Positions 43,487 through 51,438 of a stretch of 64,000 bases of DNA are shown here, in pieces (position 1 is the stretch's first letter; each line of letters begins with the position of its first letter). The DNA is from Phormidium tenue FACHB-1050. GTDB lineage: Bacteria > Cyanobacteriota > Cyanobacteriia > Pseudanabaenales > Pseudanabaenaceae. The notes beneath the pieces were generated by a model. The model was given only the letters and a program-made list of their open reading frames with translations, searched no databases and was not told where the DNA came from. Both the position numbers and the translations under genes were made by a program. The stretch covers positions 44,555 to 108,554 of the forward strand of contig NZ_JACJQY010000013.1 of assembly GCF_014696925.1 (NCBI RefSeq). The letters run 5' to 3'.

Positions 43487-43487
43487 T

Positions 43488-43572
43488 ACTTACGCAAAAG
43501 AACTCATCGTAAGGGCAATTCATGAATTGCCCTTACGATGCAATGCGGGTTTAAAGACATTTTTGCGTAAGT
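43488..43572. repeat. 85-bp element with 12-bp terminal inverted repeats
   Basis: ACTTACGCAAAA at 43488-43499 and TTTTGCGTAAGT at 43561-43572, enclosing a 36-base palindrome built on CAATTCATGAATTG (43505-43540). The same terminus ACTTACGCAAAA recurs alone at 54547-54558, and the same core palindrome at 63191-63225. Confidence 0.7.
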
Positions 43573-43637
43573 CCTAAATTGGTATTAAGTCATCAAATAA
43601 ACACAGTTTTTACAAGTACCTGCACAAGCTAAATTAC

Positions 43638-43685
43638 CAAAACCCATAAAGTTGCCCCCATGTAGGTGCAACTTTATGGGTTTTG
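43638..43685. repeat. TAAAGTT-type hairpin, third copy
   Basis: CAAAACCCATAAAGTTGC and GCAACTTTATGGGTTTTG around CCCCATGTAGGT. Compare 5620-5670 and 29646-29694. Confidence 0.6.
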
Positions 43686-43856
43686 CTTTGTAATTGATTA
43701 TGTCTAGCTACTGTAATCACTCACACCTAGAGCAAAATCGAGCGATTGAACCTCGTCAATTTATTTGCTTTAAAATATCAGCCAAATATGCCTTTGACAT
43801 CCAAGACTAAGAAGTTTAACCTTATTACTAGGTGTATCAAGAGGATAATATTTAGG

Positions 43857-45497
43857 ATGTTTAAGGTAAAAAGTTTTTCTGTTCGTACTGTAGCTTGTTT
43901 GTCTTTTTTAACAGCTTTGTCTATGTCACCGCTTCTGGCTTATGCAGAAACATCGACATCGCCTAACAAGCCTGACACTTATAAAGCTGTACCATTAGAC
44001 CCTTTAACCACTCAAGCGCAAAATGTTACATCTGTATCTCAGCTTAGTGATGTAAGACCAACCGACTGGGCTTTCACGGCATTGCAATCTTTGGTTGAGC
44101 GATATGGATGTATTGCAGGCTACCCAGACAGTACCTATCGTGGTAAACAAGCGACTAGCCGTTACGAATTTGCCGCAGGGCTGAATGCTTGTCTCGACAA
44201 AATCAATGAAATCATCTCGGCTGGCTTAGCTGACAAAGTTAGTAAGGAAGATTTAGCCACTCTACAAAAGCTACAGGAAGAGTTTGCTGCTGAACTTGCT
44301 ACTTTACGTGGTCGTGTTGATGCCCTTGATGCCAAAACTGCCAAGCTAGAAGCACAACAGTTTTCCACCACGACAAAACTCACTGGCGAAGTGATCTTCT
44401 CGGCAACCGCAGGTAGTGGTGGACCTAACGATGCCAGATCCAACGTTACATTAGGCAATCGTACTCGCCTTGTGCTCAATACCAGCTTTACAGGTAAAGA
44501 TGCCCTCAGAACTCGATTGGAAGCAGGCAACAACCTTGCTGCCGCTAGTGGATCAACCAGTCTTGCTGGTCTGTTAGGAACGAACTCAGTCAGAATTGGA
44601 CCTGGTGCTTCTACCACAGACAACTCTTTTGCACTTAGCCTTCTTGATTATAAATTCCCTATCCTTGACAATAAAGTAACTCTCTACGTTGCCCCAATCA
44701 GCTTCCCCGATGAGTTCTTCACCGTACTTTCACCAGTAGCTAGCAATGGTCAGGGTTCAATTTCTCGGTTCGGTCGCTTTGATCCCCTAATGCGGATTGC
44801 TGGCACATCTTCGCTATTTGCCTTTGACTGGAAGGTTTCTGATCAATTCAAAATTCAAGCAGGTTACGGTGCATCCAATGCAGCTTCGCCTTCACCTGGT
44901 GGACAGGGTGGTTTGTTTGGTGGATCAACCATTGCTCTAGTTCAGCTTTTATTCAAACCTGCTGAAAATCTTGATGCTTCTGTTACCTATGCAAATACTT
45001 ACCATCAGTTTGCAGGTAATGGCAGAAGTTCTTTGGGAACTGGGCTAACTAGCTCAGAATCTATTACCACTGATGGGATTAATGCTGTATCTGGTTCAAC
45101 CAGAGCTAACTCGATCGCAGGCAACTTAGCTTGGAAAATCACCCCAAAAATCTCTTTCCATACTTGGGGAGCGCTGATTTTTGCAGATTCAGTCAATACC
45201 TCTGCATCAACAACCTTTACCACTTGGATTACGGGCTTAACCTTCAATGATTTATTTAGCGAAGGTAGTATGGGAAGTGTTCTATTTGGACAGCCGATTA
45301 ATCGCTCATCAGTTGGTGGCTTGGCAAATTTGGGAGCAGTTAATTCGACTCCCTATCATTTAGAACTGTTCTATCGTTATCGTCTCAGCAGGAATATCAG
45401 TATTACCCCTGGAGTTTTCTGGGTGTTTAATCCTGAAGGTGTGAGTACTAATCCAACTGCAACCGTTGGTGTAATTCGCACAACGTTCTCGTTCTAA
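43857..45497 (+). CDS. SLH-domain OprB-type outer-membrane porin
   Basis: 546 residues from the ATG at 43857, where AGGAT and a proper signal peptide support the start (MFKVKSFSVRTVACLSF, cleavage near AYA-E at 30/31). The longer frame from 43746 adds 37 residues before the signal. An SLH domain follows (SDVRPTDWAFTALQSLVERY, then GKQATSRYEFAAGLNACLD), then a coiled coil (about 120-165). The remainder is an OprB-like beta barrel ending in aromatic Phe, as expected for outer-membrane proteins. Such porins are the major cyanobacterial channels; some are linked to iron or small-ion uptake. Confidence 0.92.
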   Translation: MFKVKSFSVRTVACLSFLTALSMSPLLAYAETSTSPNKPDTYKAVPLDPLTTQAQNVTSVSQLSDVRPTDWAFTALQSLVERYGCIAGYPDSTYRGKQATSRYEFAAGLNACLDKINEIISAGLADKVSKEDLATLQKLQEEFAAELATLRGRVDALDAKTAKLEAQQFSTTTKLTGEVIFSATAGSGGPNDARSNVTLGNRTRLVLNTSFTGKDALRTRLEAGNNLAAASGSTSLAGLLGTNSVRIGPGASTTDNSFALSLLDYKFPILDNKVTLYVAPISFPDEFFTVLSPVASNGQGSISRFGRFDPLMRIAGTSSLFAFDWKVSDQFKIQAGYGASNAASPSPGGQGGLFGGSTIALVQLLFKPAENLDASVTYANTYHQFAGNGRSSLGTGLTSSESITTDGINAVSGSTRANSIAGNLAWKITPKISFHTWGALIFADSVNTSASTTFTTWITGLTFNDLFSEGSMGSVLFGQPINRSSVGGLANLGAVNSTPYHLELFYRYRLSRNISITPGVFWVFNPEGVSTNPTATVGVIRTTFSF

Positions 45498-45536
45498 TAA
45501 ATATAAAGGCACGCTTAGCGTGCCTTTATATTTATT
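45496..45536. terminator. Terminator after the porin gene
   Basis: AATAAATATAAAGGCACG and CGTGCCTTTATATTTATT pair perfectly around CTTAG. The arm begins at the porin stop codon. Confidence 0.75.
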
Positions 45537-45576
45537 ATGATGATTTTTATAAAAAGTTAAATGGAGTACTTTAGCT

Positions 45577-46020
45577 ATGACCACGATCGCAAAACAAGAC
45601 CGAGATCTTGCTACGGTAATGAAAGATGATGGTGTTGCCAAAGCGAATACCCATGACAGCATCAACCGCATTTTTAACCGTTTAGAAGACATCAAAAAAG
45701 AGATGGGCGAACCATCTTGGTCAGTGCGCCTCATTTATACTGACATGATGAGCGCGGTCATGATTTGCCAAAAACCTGGTGAGAGTAATCGTACTCACTA
45801 CCATGCCAACGAAGATGAGTGGTGGGTAATCATGGAAGGCGAGTTAGAGTGGGATGTGGATGGACATGGATCTTACCGTGCGACTAAGGATGACATCATT
45901 TTTGTGCCACGCAAGGTAATCCATAATATTCGTGTTATTGGCGATAAACCTTCAATCCGTTTGGCGATCGGCAAACCTGATGTAAATCATATTTTTGTGG
46001 AAGATCATGTTTTTGAGTAA
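45577..46020 (+). CDS. Cupin-domain protein
   Basis: 147 residues. A single beta-barrel cupin with metal-ligand motif 1 in SNRTHYHANEDEWWVIMEGE (H-x-H-x3-4-E) and motif 2 region RKVIHNIRVIGDKP. It opens a plus-strand run with an SDR, an AEC transporter, a hydroxyacid dehydrogenase and a HAD phosphatase. Whether it is an enzyme (dioxygenase, isomerase) or a sensor cannot be decided. Confidence 0.85.
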   Translation: MTTIAKQDRDLATVMKDDGVAKANTHDSINRIFNRLEDIKKEMGEPSWSVRLIYTDMMSAVMICQKPGESNRTHYHANEDEWWVIMEGELEWDVDGHGSYRATKDDIIFVPRKVIHNIRVIGDKPSIRLAIGKPDVNHIFVEDHVFE

Positions 46021-46087
46021 TGATTTTCTGCGCTAAACACAGCGATTCATTACTCAAAAACATTTAAAAAATTAGTTGATTCAGCTT

Positions 46088-46849
46088 ATGACTAAACCCC
46101 ATGAATTTCCCCACGATTTTAAGGGAAAAGTGGCTATTATTACTGGGGCAAGTAGTGGCATCGGTCTGGCAGTGGCTGAAGCGATCGCGCTTTACGGAGC
46201 GCATACTGTCTTTATCTCGCGTAGTGGTGCAGAGGCGATCGCTTCAGAACTAAATGCAACGGGTAAATCAGCATTGTCGATTCCCTGTGATGTTTCTGAC
46301 GAAGATCAAGTTAAACAGGCGATCGCCACAGTCTTCCAGACATATGGACAGATTGATATCTTGATTAATAATGCGGCGATTAACCAAGTTGCCAAGATTG
46401 AGGATATTTCCCTCGAAGATTGGAACAAAGTTATGGCAACAAATCTCACTAGTCAGTTTCTCTGTTGCAAACATGTAGTGCCAATCATGAAGCGTCAACA
46501 AAGTGGCAAAATCATCAATGTTTCCTCGATCGCTGGGCATTTTCGCAGTAAATTGTCAGGAATTCATTACGTTACCTCAAAAGCAGGAGTAATTGGCTTT
46601 ACAAGACAGCTTGCTTACGAGCTAGCCCCTTATCAAATTAATGTCAATGTGGTTTGTCCCAGTCAAACTTACACGCCAATGCTGGTAGCGACTTTGCCAC
46701 CTGAAGCAGAACAAAAGTTAATCGACTCCATTCCTCTAGGTAGAATTGCCTCAATGGAAGAACAGGTAAATGTAATTCTATTTTTAGCTTCGCAACTATC
46801 TAGCTATATGACAGGTGCGATCGTTGATGTAAACGGGGGACAATTATAA
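46088..46849 (+). CDS. SDR family NAD(P)-dependent oxidoreductase
   Basis: 253 residues from the ATG at 46088; a TTG four codons earlier is less likely. Classical SDR: TGASSGIGLAVAEAIA cofactor loop, NNAAINQV strand, Ser and YxxxK active site (INVSSIAGHF, HYVTSKAGVIG) and C-terminal GAIVDVNGGQL. Substrate unknown; gluconate-5-dehydrogenase or 3-oxoacyl-ACP reductase-like annotations are common for this type. It lies 67 bases after the cupin gene on the same strand. Confidence 0.9.
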   Translation: MTKPHEFPHDFKGKVAIITGASSGIGLAVAEAIALYGAHTVFISRSGAEAIASELNATGKSALSIPCDVSDEDQVKQAIATVFQTYGQIDILINNAAINQVAKIEDISLEDWNKVMATNLTSQFLCCKHVVPIMKRQQSGKIINVSSIAGHFRSKLSGIHYVTSKAGVIGFTRQLAYELAPYQINVNVVCPSQTYTPMLVATLPPEAEQKLIDSIPLGRIASMEEQVNVILFLASQLSSYMTGAIVDVNGGQL

Positions 46850-46887
46850 CAACACTTAATCTGGAGTGCTTTTGACACAGACAATTA

Positions 46888-46989
46888 ATACCAATTCGCA
46901 AGAGTGTCATCACACTTTTATGAGTTGTAAAGCAAACCCAGTAGGGGTTTTAAAGCACAAAATAGAATAGCTATTTTGTGCTTTGGCAT
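46888..46989. repeat. Three-hairpin element, copy 4
   Basis: ATACCAA to TTGGCAT, 102 bases. Hairpin AGCACAAAATAG / CTATTTTGTGCT keeps pairing although bases differ from the ATGG/CCAT type of copies 1 and 5. Confidence 0.7.
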
Positions 46990-47047
46990 AGCAGATACTA
47001 TGATTTCTTTCTTATCTTTCACACTTAGTTCCTATGGTTGAAATTTT

Positions 47048-48070
47048 ATGTTCACGTTAGAAAACCCTCTCGTCATGCTCTACGTGAGATTAATTGGATG
47101 GACTCTCTTAGGCTATGTCTTAGGAAAGCTCCTCCCCAAAATCTTTACTACTTATCTCGGTAAGGCTTTACTGTTTGTGGGTGTTCCGATCAGTATTATT
47201 TCTTTTCTGCGTCAAGCGGATCTATCGGGATGGATCGTGATTGCTCCAACTACAGCTTGGGTAGCAATTTTAGTCGGTGCGGGACTAGCTTGGATTTGGA
47301 TCGATCTTGGTGTAAGTGATGAAAGATTTAGTAAGTTATCAAGGGGGATTACTTCTAGAGAAAAGAATGTGGAAACTAGTCCCAGTATGGATACAGCCTT
47401 AGAACATGAAACTTCGTGGTCAGGGGCAACGCAGGGGAGTTTCTTACTTGCCATGACTTTAGGGAATACCGCTTTTATGGGATATCCCGTCAGTCTGGCT
47501 CTGGTGGGTCCCCAATATTTTGCTTGGTCACTGTTTTATGACCTGATTGGCTCAACTATTGCGGCTTATTCGGTGGGGATCGCTCTGGCTAGTCGCTATG
47601 GCAGCATGTCTGGCGGTCAAAAGAGACCAAATCCATTCGTATCAATGGCAAAGACACCCGCTTTATGGAGCTTACCAATTGGGGTGGGAATGCGATTTAT
47701 CCCTTTGCCTACAGTGGTTACAACGGGGATGAGTACGATCGCATGGACAACAGTAACTTTGTCCCTTGTGATGATTGGGATGCAGCTAAGTCAATTAAAG
47801 ACTCTCCGCAACGTCAAGAGAGCCTTAACTTGCCTATCCATTAAGATGCTGTTTACTCCATTAGTAGTTGGTACAGGGCTAATGTTTTTTGGGGTAACGG
47901 GAGAACCTCGGATGGCAATGGTTTTACAAATGGCGATGCCCCCAGCTTTCTCGACCCTTGTAATTGCCCAAGCCTATAATCTTGATCGCGATCTAACAGT
48001 TACCACCTTAGCTTTTGGCGTAGTTCTTTTATTGTTCACCATACCTATTTGGTTATGGCTATTTTCATAA
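47048..48070 (+). CDS. AEC-family (auxin efflux carrier-like) transporter
   Basis: 340 residues with about nine or ten hydrophobic segments. Family landmarks include LAMTLGNTAFMGYPVSLALV (the N-P-like loop in TM bundle one) and MVLQMAMPPAFSTLVIAQAYN near the C-terminus (the MPPA motif). A hydrophilic loop of about 40 residues (about 92-132) is longer than usual. The family exports organic anions such as malate or auxin-like acids. Context next to a hydroxyacid dehydrogenase suggests an organic-acid substrate, by inference. Confidence 0.88.
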   Translation: MFTLENPLVMLYVRLIGWTLLGYVLGKLLPKIFTTYLGKALLFVGVPISIISFLRQADLSGWIVIAPTTAWVAILVGAGLAWIWIDLGVSDERFSKLSRGITSREKNVETSPSMDTALEHETSWSGATQGSFLLAMTLGNTAFMGYPVSLALVGPQYFAWSLFYDLIGSTIAAYSVGIALASRYGSMSGGQKRPNPFVSMAKTPALWSLPIGVGMRFIPLPTVVTTGMSTIAWTTVTLSLVMIGMQLSQLKTLRNVKRALTCLSIKMLFTPLVVGTGLMFFGVTGEPRMAMVLQMAMPPAFSTLVIAQAYNLDRDLTVTTLAFGVVLLLFTIPIWLWLFS

Positions 48071-48259
48071 AATCTACCTTTGGCTTCAGCTATATAAAAT
48101 TTAATTTTAGGTATGTTTTTATGTAATCCATAAACAAAAATCATTAGTTTAATCTAATCTTTGCGTGAAAAATAGTTGAATATATCAGCCATAGTTATGT
48201 AGACTTACTGGAAAATTCTTGACAGAATTGATAAGGTCAATCTAGAAAGCAATAAAAAC

Positions 48260-49201
48260 ATGCCTAAACTACTAATCAGTACTTCGTCTTTTGATGTAAA
48301 AAGCAATCAGGTATTGCAAAGCTTACAAGATCAAGGCTTTGAAATTGTTTTAAATCCCTATGGTAGAAAGCTCAAGGAAACAGAGATTTTAGATCTACTC
48401 AGTGATGACGCTATTGTGGGCATGATTGCAGGTGTTGAACCTCTGACTGGTAATGTTTTAAATTCAGCGAAATCTCTAAAAGTGATTTCACGGTGTGGAA
48501 TTGGAACCGATAGTGTCGATCTCGTGGCGGCGCAAGAATTAGGAATTCCTGTGCATATTACTCCTACAGCTCCTGTAATTGCTGTGGCTGAACTAACAGT
48601 GAGTCTAATCCTTTCCCTGCTGAGGCGCACATCAGAAGCCGATCGCATTTTGCGTGAAGGTACATGGAAACCTCTAATGGGCAAATTACTAGCCTCACAA
48701 GTGGTGGGACTTTTGGGCTATGGAAGAGTTGGCAATCGCGTAGGGCAGTTGTTAAAAACTTTTGGGGCAAAGAGAATCGCCTATGACATTTTTCGTGATG
48801 ATTCCCTATTTGCTGATACCGTTTGCATCTCATCTTTAGATGAATTTATCGCCCGTTCAACTGTAATCACGATCCACATTCCCTATAACCAAGACAATCA
48901 TCATTTAGTCGATCGCAACTTTATCAATAAGATGCAAGCAGGTAGTATTTTAATCAATACTTCTAGAGGGGGACTAGTTGATGAAGAAGCTTTGTATGAT
49001 GCGCTAGTTTCTGGGCATTTGGCAGGTGCAGCCCTTGATGTGTTTGAAGAAGAGCCATATTCTGGAAAACTCAGTACCTTGCCCCAAGTTATTTTAACGC
49101 CTCATATGGGTTCCTATGCTAAAGAAGCCCGAACCCAGATGGAACAAGAAGCTTCTCAAAATCTATTTAATAGCCTCGTAAGTCTAGGTTTAGCTAAGTG
49201 A
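48260..49201 (+). CDS. D-2-hydroxyacid dehydrogenase (phosphoglycerate dehydrogenase-like)
   Basis: 313 residues, without the C-terminal ACT domain of the serine-pathway SerA, so a different or additional role is likely. NAD-binding motif GLLGYGRVGNRVGQLL; catalytic Arg/Glu/His in NTSRGGLVDEEALYDAL, FEEEPYSGKL and ILTPHMGSYAKEAR. The gene overlaps the HAD gene by four bases (GTGA). The pair with a phosphatase recalls sugar-acid or serine-like steps but the substrate is unknown. Confidence 0.9.
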   Translation: MPKLLISTSSFDVKSNQVLQSLQDQGFEIVLNPYGRKLKETEILDLLSDDAIVGMIAGVEPLTGNVLNSAKSLKVISRCGIGTDSVDLVAAQELGIPVHITPTAPVIAVAELTVSLILSLLRRTSEADRILREGTWKPLMGKLLASQVVGLLGYGRVGNRVGQLLKTFGAKRIAYDIFRDDSLFADTVCISSLDEFIARSTVITIHIPYNQDNHHLVDRNFINKMQAGSILINTSRGGLVDEEALYDALVSGHLAGAALDVFEEEPYSGKLSTLPQVILTPHMGSYAKEARTQMEQEASQNLFNSLVSLGLAK

Positions 49202-49875
49202 TTCAAAATACCATGACCGAAATCATGACTAAAAGCATCCCTAAAAAATATGATGCGATCGTATTTGATTTTGATGGAGTCCTCGTGGAGTCAGTGGATG
49301 TCAAAACTCAAGCTTTTGGTGCTTTATACGCAGAATATGGCGATCGCATTGTCGAGCAGGTGAAAGCCTATCATCTACTTCATGGAGGCGTGTCAAGGTT
49401 TGACAAGTTTCGGTATTATCACGAAGTTTTGCTGGGTAAAACTTTAACCCAAGAAGAGGAACTGAGACTGGGAAATCTATTTTCGCAATATGTCGAAGAT
49501 GCAGTAGTAGATGCAGTTTATGTGTCAGGAGCCTATGATTTTTTAGAAAATACTTATCAATCCATCCCGCTATTTGTAGCTTCAGGAACTCCCGATCAAG
49601 AGTTAAAAAGGATTGTGTCACGTCGGAATATGAGCCATTATTTTGTATCTGTGCATGGTTCTCCAGACCAAAAAGGAGATATTATTCAAAGGATTTTGTC
49701 GAAATATGATTTCGCGCCTGATCGCGTATTGATGGTTGGCGATGCGATCGCTGATTATGAAGGTGCGATCGCTGCGGGTGTAAAATTTATAGGCAGGGTG
49801 ATGAAATATCCTAAAACTGATCCCTTTCCTGAAGGGACAATAGTTCTCCCAGACCTTGTTGAACTAGTCATATAA
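49198..49875 (+). CDS. HAD-superfamily hydrolase (phosphoglycolate phosphatase-like)
   Basis: 225 residues if the GTG at 49198 (overlapping the dehydrogenase stop as GTGA) is used; ATG codons at 49213 and 49225 are also possible. HAD motif I is FDFDGVLVES with the nucleophile Asp, motif II is in FVASGTPDQELKRI, and motif IV is VGDAIADYEGAIAAG. A helical cap sits between motifs I and II (subclass I cap). It probably dephosphorylates a small metabolite made by the coupled dehydrogenase or used by it. Confidence 0.9.
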   Translation: MIQNTMTEIMTKSIPKKYDAIVFDFDGVLVESVDVKTQAFGALYAEYGDRIVEQVKAYHLLHGGVSRFDKFRYYHEVLLGKTLTQEEELRLGNLFSQYVEDAVVDAVYVSGAYDFLENTYQSIPLFVASGTPDQELKRIVSRRNMSHYFVSVHGSPDQKGDIIQRILSKYDFAPDRVLMVGDAIADYEGAIAAGVKFIGRVMKYPKTDPFPEGTIVLPDLVELVI

Positions 49876-49957
49876 AATTCAATATAAACATTGCATTGCA
49901 ATGTTTATATTGAATTCTGAGATTTCCAGTTTTGCTTTCTTCTTATCTTAAAAACCT

Positions 49958-51367
49958 ATGCTTCGTCGTCAGTTTAATCGGTTGTCTCTGTCTTTAGCAG
50001 GTTTGGGTTTGGCAGCCTGTAGCGATTCCACAGTCCTAAATTATCGAATCCCCGAAAGAACATCTAAGTTTCGTGTTTGGTGGATTCAAAGCTTCTATCC
50101 TGCTGAGACCGAGGCTCTTTCCCAAATTGTGGCGGAGTGGGAAAAAAGGAATAATAGCAAGGTGGAGATCACTTTTTATAATGATGGCTCGATCAACCGT
50201 GATGCTGAAAATGCCCTTGAGAATGGCAATCCCCCTGATATTTTATTTAGTAACACGGCTGAATTTGCCCTCTATCCAAAGTTAGCTTGGCAAAATAAAT
50301 TAGTAGATGTTTCTGATGTTGTAGAACCTGTTAAAAATCTATTTAGCCCAATCGCTCTTAAAGCTGTCGCCTATAAAAATAGTGCCAATCCTAAGCCTGC
50401 TTACTATGCTGTACCGATCGCCCAATTATCGGCTGGTTTACATTATTGGCGCGACCTCCTTGCTGATGTCGGAATGGCTGACACTAGTATCCCTAAAGAT
50501 TGGGATAGCTTTTGGACGTTCTGGCAAACAGCACAAGACCGTGCTAACAACAAAGGCAAAAAAGATCTCTATGGCATCGGACTGCCCATGTCTGCCGAAG
50601 GTACGGATGTGATCTTCATGTTTGAGCAGTTCCTCACTGCTTATGGGGTAGAGCTACTTGATGACAATGGACAATTGCAAATTGATAGTCCCAAAAATCG
50701 CCAAGGTATTATCGACGCATTAACAAAATATACAGGATTTTATAAGAGTAAACATGTGCCGCCCACGGCTGTGCAATGGACAGATGCTGACAATAATCAA
50801 GTATTTCTGAGTCGCAATTCATTCATGACCACCAACCCCGGCTTGTCTATCCCTGCATCTCAGCAGTTTGATCCTGAAGTCTACAACAAAAAACTCGTAA
50901 CCACAGAATGGTCACTTGCCCCCGATGGAAAACCTCTCAACTATTTAGTAGCGGTGAAACAAGCGGTTATATTTGCTGCTGCTAACGTTAAAGAAAACAA
51001 GGATGATATTGCTAAAGAGAAAGCAAGGCAAGATCTTGCTAAGAATTTGTTGTCCCACATTATCCAACCTGATAATTTGCTCACCTATTTGAAGGGTGCA
51101 GGAGGAAGGTACTTCCCGACCATGCCCAAATTATTGGAAGATCCCTATTATAAAGATTCCAAAGATCCTCATATTTTGGCTGCAACTAAGCAATTTCAGA
51201 ATACAAAATCTTTCTATACATCGCAGAATCCTGCTTATTCAGAAGTAGGCGCAAAGCAAATATGGGGGAAAACCATCAAATCTGTAGCTACAGGTGCGAA
51301 TACGCCTCAGCAAGCAGCCAATGAAGCGATCGCTCAAATTAAGAATATTTTCACCCAGTGGAAATGA
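49958..51367 (+). CDS. Lipoprotein extracellular solute-binding protein (family 1)
   Basis: 469 residues. The N-terminus MLRRQFNRLSLSLAGLGLAAC is a lipoprotein signal: lipobox LAAC with Cys21. The mature protein is a family 1 binding protein, with VWWIQSFYPAETEALSQIVA, ENGNPPDILFSNTAEFALYP and helix-rich C-lobe. Such proteins bind sugars for ABC importers. No permease or ATPase gene is adjacent; the next gene is a periplasmic-sensor histidine kinase, so it may present a ligand to that sensor instead. Confidence 0.87.
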   Translation: MLRRQFNRLSLSLAGLGLAACSDSTVLNYRIPERTSKFRVWWIQSFYPAETEALSQIVAEWEKRNNSKVEITFYNDGSINRDAENALENGNPPDILFSNTAEFALYPKLAWQNKLVDVSDVVEPVKNLFSPIALKAVAYKNSANPKPAYYAVPIAQLSAGLHYWRDLLADVGMADTSIPKDWDSFWTFWQTAQDRANNKGKKDLYGIGLPMSAEGTDVIFMFEQFLTAYGVELLDDNGQLQIDSPKNRQGIIDALTKYTGFYKSKHVPPTAVQWTDADNNQVFLSRNSFMTTNPGLSIPASQQFDPEVYNKKLVTTEWSLAPDGKPLNYLVAVKQAVIFAAANVKENKDDIAKEKARQDLAKNLLSHIIQPDNLLTYLKGAGGRYFPTMPKLLEDPYYKDSKDPHILAATKQFQNTKSFYTSQNPAYSEVGAKQIWGKTIKSVATGANTPQQAANEAIAQIKNIFTQWK

Positions 51368-51438
51368 TCGGGATGTTAAGCGGTGCAAAGCACCCTCTCT
51401 TATTTCCTTCAGAATCGTTAGTAAAGTGAGTATGGAAG

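Larger units (their letters stand above)
43342..43856. other. Intergenic region crowded with palindromes
   Basis: Between divergent glsA and the porin gene. It holds the palindromes at 43456-43486, 43488-43572 and 43638-43685. A longer porin reading frame beginning at 43746 is not used here. No other ORF is supported. Confidence 0.45.

Noticed and set aside
43746..43856. Porin start at 43746
   Set aside because: It would bury the signal peptide behind 37 residues; ATG at 43857 has an AGGAT site and begins the signal directly.
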